A stretch of DNA of 28,553 nucleotides from Oscillospiraceae bacterium. Lineage in GTDB: Bacteria > Bacillota > Clostridia > Oscillospirales > Oscillospiraceae. A program made the position numbers and the translations under genes. Below, one piece after another: positions 1 to 7,400 of the stretch. How positions within the stretch are numbered: position 1 is the stretch's first letter; each line of letters starts with the position of its first letter. Below the pieces are notes generated by a model, which saw nothing but the letters and a program-made list of their open reading frames with translations, had not been told where the DNA came from and made no database searches. The stretch is from NCBI GenBank assembly GCA_020025545.1, contig JAHHRX010000025.1, positions 1-28,553 of the forward strand. The letters run 5' to 3'.

Positions 1-56
1 TCTGCGCTGACAATACTTGGCGGGTAACTGCCCGGGAAGATAAGTAACGCCAACAC
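1..56 (+). rRNA. rrf: 5S ribosomal RNA, 3' end only
   Basis: The first 56 bases look like the 3' half of a clostridial 5S rRNA: a G-rich stretch around 18-37 (CTTGGCGGG...CCCGGGAA) that folds as the domain IV/V arm, and a terminal TAACGCCAACAC that would pair with the usual 5' GTGTTGGCG of the molecule. The 5' half lies outside the window. A tRNA follows after 6 nt, as is common at the end of a ribosomal RNA operon. The identification is from remembered 5S consensus, not a covariance search. Confidence 0.85.
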
Positions 57-62
57 GAATAT

Positions 63-138
63 TCCTCTTTAGCTCAGTCGGTAGAGCGACGGACTGTTAA
101 TCCGTGTGTCGTTGGTTCGAGTCCAACAAGGGGAGCCA
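63..138 (+). tRNA. tRNA-Asn (anticodon GTT)
   Basis: A complete 76-nt cloverleaf. The acceptor stem 63-69 pairs with 128-134 (one G-U), the discriminator is G135, and the CCA end is encoded at 136-138. The D-arm contains AGCTCAGTCGGTAGAGC, the anticodon loop is 94-100 with GTT at 96-98, and the T-loop is GGTTCGAGTCC. It sits directly after the 5S rRNA and is probably co-transcribed with it. Confidence 0.97.
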
Positions 139-142
139 CATG

Positions 143-189
143 ATTTCCTGCTGTAGTTTAAACTCTTACGGTTTAGCGCGGCAGGAAAT
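143..189. repeat. Imperfect inverted repeat after tRNA-Asn
   Basis: ATTTCCTGC at 143-151 is the exact reverse complement of 181-189 (GCAGGAAAT), and inside it TAAAC/GTTTA can add five more pairs. It is followed by a weak T-rich stretch. It may be a 3' processing or weak termination hairpin of the ribosomal RNA transcript; no other role is visible. Confidence 0.5.
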
Positions 190-211
190 TTTGTATATTT
201 ATCGAAGTGCG

Positions 212-243
212 AAGTGCAATGCTTTCGGGCATTGCACTTTTTT
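212..243 (+). terminator. Intrinsic terminator of the rRNA-tRNA operon
   Basis: An 11-bp perfect stem AAGTGCAATGC (212-222) / GCATTGCACTT (229-239) with a six-base TTTCGG loop, running straight into a T-tract (238-243). This is the expected end of the 5S-tRNA-Asn transcript. Confidence 0.9.
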
Positions 244-519
244 CTTAAGCAGCACTCTGTTGGATATGAAAGCAAAAGCCTTTCGGCTGCGCTATTCTTG
301 CGGGATGATGTGCATGCTCACCTGCTTCAAAAGCACAGAGAAAGCGTCACTTTTTTGAGACAGGTATGCCGGGCATATGCAGCCAAATGCCGGCGCCTAT
401 ACCATCAGGGAAGACTTTTTGCAGAGTTATTTTGCAGGTCAGTATTACTTCTGATACCATGTCTTTGACGACACAGGGCAAATATATTCAAGAAAGACTG
501 CAAATTTGCATATTTATGC
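244..519. other. Intergenic stretch without a recognisable gene
   Basis: Two short plus-strand open frames cross this stretch (from 104 and 214), but they have no ribosome binding site, run through the tRNA and terminator, and their products have low-complexity, unfamiliar composition. I see no tRNA, riboswitch or repeat here. Confidence 0.5.
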
Positions 520-548
520 TATTCAAGACCGGGTAAATATGTTATAAT
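520..548 (+). promoter_or_regulatory. Probable sigma-A promoter (extended -10) for the acyltransferase/GT8 unit
   Basis: TATAAT at 543-548 is preceded by TG at 540-541, an extended -10 element. The -35 position (520-525, TATTCA) is poor, which fits extended -10 promoters. The predicted transcript would have an untranslated leader of about 75 nt before the first gene. Confidence 0.65.
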
Positions 549-630
549 CAAGCAGATGCTGGCGCATTGGTATTTGGCTGTTCAGCGAAACTGCGATAAA
601 ATTTGAATTACACTGGAAAGAAGAGTTTTT

Positions 631-1416
631 TTGGAACAGAGAAAAGTAATTTATTATGAAGATGAACTGAATGACGAATTTTCTGTAGCGCGTATTACAC
701 CGAAAAGAATCGATGGGAATTACCGATATTGTTATGATTCTCTTTTTAAGAGGTTTACGCATTTTTTTTGGTACCGTATTATTGCGACACCTATTGCATA
801 CCTGTATACGAAAATTGTGTTTCATCATAAGATCGTCGGCCGGGAGAAATTAAAGCCGTTTCAGAAAAAGGCATATATGCTCTACGGAAATCATACGCAG
901 GACATTGCGGATGCTTTTATACCAACCATGCTGAATTTCCCGAAGGACGATTATGTTGTTGTCCATCCCAACAATGTTTCCATGCCTGTTCTGGGAAAGA
1001 TTACTCCGTCTCTGGGAGCGCTGCCGCTGCCGGATGACATGGCTGCTTACCGGAATTTTCTAAATGCCATGGAACGGCGGATTTCCGAAAACCATGCCAT
1101 TGTTGTCTATCCGGAAGCACATATTTGGCCCTATTATACCGGGATTCGCCCCTTTCTGGATAAGTCCTTCCACTATCCCGTCAAGTATGACATTCCCACC
1201 TTCTGTTTTACCAATACTTATCAGAAGCGGCGCGGTTTTAAACGGCCTCAAATTGTCACCTATATAGACGGCCCCTTTTATCCGGACGAGGGCATTTCCG
1301 CCGGACAGAAAAAGAAGGATCTGCGGGACAAGGTGTATGGCTGTATGTGCCGGCGTGCTGAGAATTCCAATGTGGAAGTTATCAAATATATCAAAAAGGA
1401 TGTTCAAGATGGTTAA
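631..1416 (+). CDS. PlsC-like (lysophospholipid-type) acyltransferase
   Basis: A 261-residue protein read from a TTG start; a purine-rich site (GGAAAGAAGAG, 615-625) precedes it and no in-frame ATG lies closer. The middle of the protein resembles the PlsC/LPLAT fold: NHTQDIAD at residues 87-94 takes the place of the usual NHx4D catalytic motif, and YPEAH at 160-164 the place of the later YPEG-type motif. Members of this family move an acyl chain onto a glycerophosphate, a lysolipid or a sugar lipid at the inner membrane face. The true acceptor here is unknown. The Asp after His88 is at +3 or +6 rather than the canonical +5, so activity should not be taken for granted. It overlaps the next gene by 8 nt and is the first gene of the unit. 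No full transmembrane helix is obvious apart from a hydrophobic patch near residues 46-66. Confidence 0.75.
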   Translation: MEQRKVIYYEDELNDEFSVARITPKRIDGNYRYCYDSLFKRFTHFFWYRIIATPIAYLYTKIVFHHKIVGREKLKPFQKKAYMLYGNHTQDIADAFIPTMLNFPKDDYVVVHPNNVSMPVLGKITPSLGALPLPDDMAAYRNFLNAMERRISENHAIVVYPEAHIWPYYTGIRPFLDKSFHYPVKYDIPTFCFTNTYQKRRGFKRPQIVTYIDGPFYPDEGISAGQKKKDLRDKVYGCMCRRAENSNVEVIKYIKKDVQDG

Positions 1417-2251
1417 CATACTATTTTGCGGAAACAGCGGTGTGTTTGACGGCATACTGACATCGTCACTTTCCATACTCAAACGAACCAATTCAACTGA
1501 GCCCTTTGCATTTTATATCTTCACCATGGATGTTAGCCGTATTCGGCCTGATTATGTGCCGGTTTCCGATCAGCAGATTGCGTTTTTCCGAAATGTAATT
1601 CAAGATTACAATCCGGACAACTGCGTTAAAAAGATCGATGTCACAAAGCTTTACGGGGAAGAGTTCGGCAGCTGCCCCAATGAAGATGCCTATTGCTCTC
1701 CCTATACCCTCATCCGCCTGCTTGCGGATCGGATTGATGGCATCCCGGACAAAATCCTGTATCTCGATGCAGATGTCATGTTTAATCGGGATATCCATCT
1801 GCTCTATGATGTGGATGTGGAGGAGGTGGAGTACGCCGCAGCCAGAGATCATTACGGCAAATATCTGATCAGCCCCAATTATGTGAATGCAGGCGTACTG
1901 CTGTTTAACATGAAGCGGATGCGGCAGACGAAGATCCTGACAAAAGCCAGATCTCTGCTCAGAGAGAAAAAGCTGGTCTTTGCAGACCAAAGCGCACTGA
2001 TTCGCTCCACCACCTGCAAAAAAATGCTCCCCCAGAAATTTAATGACCAGAAATTTCTGCACAAATCCACAGTCGTGCGGCATTTCTCCAAGAGACTGTT
2101 CTGGCTGCCGTATCCTCATACGGATAACATCAAGCAGTGGCATGTGAGCCGAGTCCACAAGATATTCGGCTACTATCAGTTTGATGATGTGCTGTACGAA
2201 TATGTTTATTTAAAAGAAAAGTATAAAAGAGAGGTAGCTGATCATGCTTAA
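1409..2251 (+). CDS. Glycosyltransferase family 8 protein
   Basis: A 280-residue protein. The ATG at 1409 is chosen because AAGGA (1396-1400) lies 8 nt upstream; the longer frame from 1337 adds a 24-residue tail with no homology and no ribosome site. The fold is GT8-like (LgtC/GspA type): an N-terminal VNILFCGNSGVF strand-loop, the metal-binding DxD as D120-A-D122 inside YLDADVM, and NAGVLLFNM further on, all typical of the family, which transfers hexoses from UDP-sugars with retention of configuration. The C-terminal H..G..KPW motif of the family is degraded here (RHFSKRLFWLP, then KQWH), so donor binding may differ. It overlaps both neighbours by 8 nt, suggesting translational coupling with the acyltransferase and the fusion protein. 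Confidence 0.88.
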   Translation: MVNILFCGNSGVFDGILTSSLSILKRTNSTEPFAFYIFTMDVSRIRPDYVPVSDQQIAFFRNVIQDYNPDNCVKKIDVTKLYGEEFGSCPNEDAYCSPYTLIRLLADRIDGIPDKILYLDADVMFNRDIHLLYDVDVEEVEYAAARDHYGKYLISPNYVNAGVLLFNMKRMRQTKILTKARSLLREKKLVFADQSALIRSTTCKKMLPQKFNDQKFLHKSTVVRHFSKRLFWLPYPHTDNIKQWHVSRVHKIFGYYQFDDVLYEYVYLKEKYKREVADHA

Positions 2252-4010
2252 CAACACGATCCCTGTATTTTATGCAGGCGATGACCACTTTATAAAGTAC
2301 GCTGTCGTTTCCATTTATTCTCTCATTCAAAACGCTTCTCCGGAGCGGCGGTACCATCTGCACTTCCTGCATACCGGAGTTTCTGAGGAAAGGAAGCAGG
2401 AGGTTTTGGCGCTGCAGAGAGAATATTTTGAAATTTCCTTCGACGATGTGACGGAATATCTGCAGACCATTTCCGACAAACTGCCCATCCGGGATTACTA
2501 TTCCAAAACCACCTATTATCGCCTGTTTATTGCGGAAATGTTCCCGGAGTACAGCAAAGCGATTTATCTGGATGCGGATACCATCGTTCAGGGAGACATC
2601 AGCAAACTCTATGATGTGGATATCCAGAATGCCTATGTGGGCGCATGCCACGAGCAGGTTATGATTCAGGAGGATGTCTTCGGAACCTACGTGGAAAGGG
2701 TAATCGGAATCTCCCGATACAATTTCTTCAATGCCGGAATGCTGCTGATCAACTGCGAGCAGTTTCGTGTTTCGTTTGTGCTGGATAAGTTTATCGATTA
2801 TCTGCACTATTACGACTTTGTAGTGACCCAGGATGAGGATTATCTGAACCTTATCTGTAAGGATCATGTCTATTGGCTGGATCAGCGCTGGAATACGGAA
2901 ATGTTTGGGGAAATTCCTTACCCCATCGAGCAGGCCAATATTTTGCACTACATCATGACCAGCAAGCCCTGGCACTATGCGGACTGCCGCAATGGCTCCA
3001 TTTTCTGGGATTATGCCAGACATACGAATGTCTATGACGCAATTCAGCAGGAATTGAACAGCTATACAGATCAGGAGCGGCAGCGAGATCTGATTTCCGG
3101 CCAGAAGCTAATGGAACTGGCTCAGTCGGAGATAGACCGGCCGGACAATTTCCTGAACCGGATCAACAGGGACAAGCGGGCAAAAGACCGGGTCGCCATT
3201 CTGCATAAGATCGAAGAATATGAAAAGCACGGAAAATTCGATCAGGATGTGGAGGATGACCCTCCTTCCCGTGTTCTGCAGCCGGACGAGATTGAGTATA
3301 TTGAAAAGTCTGTCTTTCAGAAGTTAAAGACCAGAGTCGCGTTCCGAATTGCCAGAAAATTCGTAAACAAACTGCTGGATGATAAGAAACTGATTATCAA
3401 GGAAATCCGGGGAATGGAGAATTTCCGGAATCTCAAGAATGGTGCAGTGATTACCTGCAACCACTTCAACGCTTTTGACAGCTTTGCCATCCAGCTGGCA
3501 TACGACGGGGCGAAACAGCCGGACAGGCAGTTCTACCGTGTGATTCGGGAAGGCAATTATACATCTTTCCCCGGGTTTTATGGGTTCCTGATGCGACATT
3601 GCAATACGCTGCCTCTGTCCTCCAATGCGGCGACCATGAAAAAGTTCATAGCGGCTGTAAATAAACTGCTTCAGGATGGACACTTTGTTTTATTCTATCC
3701 CGAGCAGAGTATGTGGTGGAACTACCGCAAGCCCAAGCCCCTAAAAAAGGGTGCCTTTACCTTTGCCGCAAAAAACAATGTTCCGGTTTTGCCCTGTTTC
3801 ATCACTATGAAAGACTCAAATATCATGGGGGAAGACGGCTTCTTTGTTCAGGAATATACCATTCACATTGAACAACCAATTTACCCCAATGAGAATTTGC
3901 CTTATGCCCAGAAGGTAAAGGACATGATGGATCAAAACTATGATCTCTGGAAGCAAATTTACGAAGAAGAATATCAGATCCCTCTGTCTTACACAACAGC
4001 GTGCAGCTGA
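2244..4010 (+). CDS. Two-domain protein: GT8 glycosyltransferase fused to a PlsC-like acyltransferase
   Basis: A 588-residue protein starting at ATG 2244, with GAGAGG about 8 nt upstream. Residues about 4-265 are a GT8 domain: DxD at D110-A-D112 (YLDADTI), NAGMLLIN, and HYIMTSKPW matching the GT8 H-x-x-x-x-x-KPW motif. A charged, probably helical linker follows (about 266-370). Residues about 375-570 are a PlsC-like acyltransferase with a canonical H407-x4-D412 motif (NHFNAFD) and YPEQ at 485-488. No signal peptide or clear membrane helix is seen, so the protein probably works at the cytoplasmic face of the membrane. The inferred role is to glycosylate and acylate the same lipid or glycan intermediate. 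The intergenic region after it contains a terminator, so it closes the operon. The exact substrate cannot be read from the sequence. Confidence 0.88.
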   Translation: MLNNTIPVFYAGDDHFIKYAVVSIYSLIQNASPERRYHLHFLHTGVSEERKQEVLALQREYFEISFDDVTEYLQTISDKLPIRDYYSKTTYYRLFIAEMFPEYSKAIYLDADTIVQGDISKLYDVDIQNAYVGACHEQVMIQEDVFGTYVERVIGISRYNFFNAGMLLINCEQFRVSFVLDKFIDYLHYYDFVVTQDEDYLNLICKDHVYWLDQRWNTEMFGEIPYPIEQANILHYIMTSKPWHYADCRNGSIFWDYARHTNVYDAIQQELNSYTDQERQRDLISGQKLMELAQSEIDRPDNFLNRINRDKRAKDRVAILHKIEEYEKHGKFDQDVEDDPPSRVLQPDEIEYIEKSVFQKLKTRVAFRIARKFVNKLLDDKKLIIKEIRGMENFRNLKNGAVITCNHFNAFDSFAIQLAYDGAKQPDRQFYRVIREGNYTSFPGFYGFLMRHCNTLPLSSNAATMKKFIAAVNKLLQDGHFVLFYPEQSMWWNYRKPKPLKKGAFTFAAKNNVPVLPCFITMKDSNIMGEDGFFVQEYTIHIEQPIYPNENLPYAQKVKDMMDQNYDLWKQIYEEEYQIPLSYTTACS

Positions 4011-4108
4011 ATATTTATTCTGTCAAAATGATGCGCCTGCCGGCCGGGTGTTCACTCAGGCGGATACCTTGCGCCGCACAATTTAACAGGGCAGCATGAT
4101 GCTTTCAA

Positions 4109-4142
4109 CAGAAACCATTCTTATGAGTGGTTTCTGTTTTTT
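4109..4142 (+). terminator. Intrinsic terminator after the GT8-acyltransferase gene
   Basis: CAGAAACCA (4109-4117) pairs with TGGTTTCTG (4128-4136) around a 10-nt loop and is followed by six T's (4137-4142). It ends the three-gene unit. Confidence 0.9.
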
Positions 4143-4321
4143 GCTTGATAGAGAAAAATTGCTTGTGCATCCGTGCCGGGAGAGAATGCGCATGAAAAGT
4201 CTTGCAGCCGATAGATTTTGGCACTGTCCCCCGTGCCCGAAAGCGCTCAGAGGGGGGCTGCTTGTATTTTCCCGGTACTGCCGATCATGGGGCAAAACTG
4301 TTAAAAACTTAAAAATGGTGT
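4143..4321. other. Intergenic stretch, no gene seen
   Basis: The short frames here on both strands lack ribosome sites and known motifs. Apart from the upstream terminator and the downstream promoter I see nothing structured. Confidence 0.5.
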
Positions 4322-4350
4322 TTGCATAATTGTGCCTTTTATGTTACAAT
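4322..4350 (+). promoter_or_regulatory. Sigma-A promoter of the GH84 gene
   Basis: TTGCAT (4322-4327), a 17-nt spacer and TACAAT (4345-4350), with TG at 4342-4343 giving an extended -10. This leaves a leader of roughly 140 nt before the ATG at 4497, in which I recognise no known regulatory RNA. Confidence 0.75.
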
Positions 4351-4496
4351 TTTCCATATACGGGCATTATGACCTGCTGTTAAAATGGTATCATTGTACG
4401 GGGCGGAAGTGGCGATTCCGCTTGCAAATGAATGAATTTTTCCTGTTTTAACCAAGGGTCAGTCCGGATATTACCAATTCTATAAGGAGGAAACAA

Positions 4497-7400
4497 ATGA
4501 GACAGCGCGAAAATCAATCCAAGAAGCGTCTTTTCGGACGCAGACTCGCAGCGGCAGTACTGGCTGTGATCATGGGCGTGTGCTGCATTCCCCTGACACC
4601 CATTCAGGCCGCAGCTGAGGATGCCGGGTATGAGCTCTACCCCATGCCCCATACCATTAGCTATACCGGAAAAGACTACATCGTAAGAAATGAAGTCAAT
4701 CTGGTGGTGGAAGACGGTATTGACCATTACACCGTAGATCGACTGGAGGAGGTTTTGGCCCTTAAAAAGGACATCACCTACACCCAGTCCAATGCCATCG
4801 TCCCCGGCAAAACGAACATTCTGGTGGGCATTAAGGGTTCTCAGGGCTATGTAGATACATATGCTCAGGAGAATCTGACGGTTTCTACCGAAAACCTGTT
4901 TGGCAAGCAGGATTCCTATGTTTTGGACAGCCGCAACGGTGTTATCACCGTACTGGGTAAAGACACCGATTCCAGCTTCTATGGTCTCACAACTCTGTAC
5001 CATGTGTTTGCACAGATGGACAGCTACACGATTCGTGAGTTCCATGTGGAGGACTGGGCAGATGTATCCAGCCGTGGATTTATTGAAGGTTATTACGGCA
5101 ACCCCTGGAGCACGGAGGACCGTGTTAATCTCATGAAGTGGGGCGGCTACTATAAGCTGAATTCCTATTTCTATGCACCTAAGGATGACCCCAAGCATAA
5201 CGCACAGTGGAGATCGCTTTATACGGAGGAAGAAATCCAGGATAAGATTATTCCTCTGGCTGAGGCCGGCAATGCTTCCAAGTGCCGTTTTGTCTATGCC
5301 CTGCATCCCTTTATGCATAACGCTGTTCGGTTTAACGACAATTATGAGGCAGATTTGAAGGCTGTGCAGGATAAGTTTGCGCAGGTCATCAAGGCCGGCG
5401 TGCGTCAGATTGCGATTCTGGCCGACGATGCAAATCATGTGGGCAACGACAATTACATCAAATTCCTGAATGATATGTGCGCCTGGCTGGAGACAATGAA
5501 GGAAGAATATCCCGATCTTAAGATGACCCTGCCGTTCTGTACTCAGGAATACATGAGCTGGGGTAAGGATTACTACGCCAAGTTCCCCGAGAATGTTCAG
5601 ATCGTTATGACCGGCGGTAAGGTTTGGGGCGAGGTTTCTAACAACTTCACGACTTCCTTTACCAATACGGTCGGCCGGGGCCCCTACATGTGGATCAACT
5701 GGCCCTGCTCCGATAACTCCAAGAAGCACCTGATTATGGGCGGCTACACCACCTTCCTGCAGCCCGGTGTGGATCCCGAGAATATTCAGGGCATCGTTCT
5801 TAACCCCATGCAGCAGTCCGAGCCCAGCAAGGTTGCCATCTTCGGCAATGCCTGCTACTCCTGGAATATCTGGGAGAACGAGGAGGAAGCAAATGAGGCA
5901 TGGTTTGACTCCTTCAAGTATGTGGATCACAACTCCGCTATGGAGACCCAGGCTTCTGCAGCTCTGCGGGAATTGTCCAAGCACATGATGAATCAGGCGA
6001 TGGACGACCGCGTTCAGCCTTTGCAGGAATCTGTGGAGCTGAAGGCAATTCTGAACGATTTCAAGAGCAAGCTTTCTGCCGGCACAGTTACTGCGCAGGA
6101 TGTAGATAAGGTGATGGCCGAGTTCTATGTTCTGCAGGCCGCTGCCAAGACCTACCGTGCAAAAGCCGACGATCAGAATGTGAAGAACCAGATCGTCTAC
6201 TGGCTGGACTGCTGGGACGACACCACCGCTGCCGCCCTTGCTTACCTCAATGGCGTGAAGGCAACCCTAATTAAGGATAGCACCAATGCGCTCAAGTACA
6301 ATACCTTGGGTCAGGTGGCGTTTGAAAAGTCCAAGTCTCATGGTTTCCATTATGTAAATCATACCGAATACGCCGAAGTCGGCGTGCAGCATATCGTTCC
6401 CTTTATCAATACCCTTGCTGACTATGTCTCCCGGTACGCCGAGCTGGCCATGGATCCCAACAAGGTGATTGGTACCTTTATCACCAGCCGTAAGGATACC
6501 CCCGCAGGCGATATGAAGAATGCCACGGACGGAGACGACAGCACTTTCATCAGCTATCGGAATCCTGCTGCAATCAAAGAAGGCGAATTTGTTGGTGTTG
6601 TATACAACAAGCTGATTACCGTTGAGGACATCCGTTTCCTGCTGGGTACCGGCAAGAACCACTTCGATGCATGTAAGCTTCAGTACACGGAAGACGGAAC
6701 CGAGTGGAAAGATATTCCTCTGGTCAATAAGGAAAACGCCTTTACCGGTACTCAGAATCAGTATCTGGAAGTGGTTGTAAAGCAGCAGAATCTGCCCAAG
6801 GATTTTAAGGCTATGGGTATCCGTCTGATCGCAACTGCCGACAACAGACTGGATGCATGGCTGGAAGTGCATGAGATTCAGGTGAACAAGCTCAAGGGCG
6901 TTCTGCCTGCGGTCGATGGCACCTACTCCGCATCCAATGGCCTCAGCATTAAGAACAATGCATCTTGGAATGTTCTGAAGGATAAGAAGAACGGTACTGA
7001 GGTACAGCTGAGCAACGTCGGCGACAAGACTGCCAAGAATGCTTACATCCAGTACACCTTCCAGGAAGCGATCAGGCTTGGTACCGTGTACTTTGCTCAG
7101 GGTGCAAGCCAGGCCAATGATGTCATCAGAAACGGCTCTCTGCAGTATCTGGGAGAGGACGGACAGTGGCATGAAATGGGAAAAATCACCAACGCAAAGG
7201 TGCAGTCCTTCAACCTGAGAGAGAAAGACATTGTCACCACCGCCGTTCGGATCCTCAACCTTACCGAAGTCCCTGTGTGGTGGCGTGTGGGTGAGTTCCG
7301 CGTGGAAGGCACCCAAACTGCTGCAAACCTGCCGATCCAGTACAATGTGATCAAAACCGACATCTGGAAAGTGGAAGGCGGTTCTGAGGCCAATCTCCAT

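Noticed and set aside
69..275. Minus-strand frame of 68 residues ending in a Thr/Asn/Arg-rich peptide
   Set aside because: It is the antisense of tRNA-Asn, a well-known source of false peptides, and has no ribosome site.
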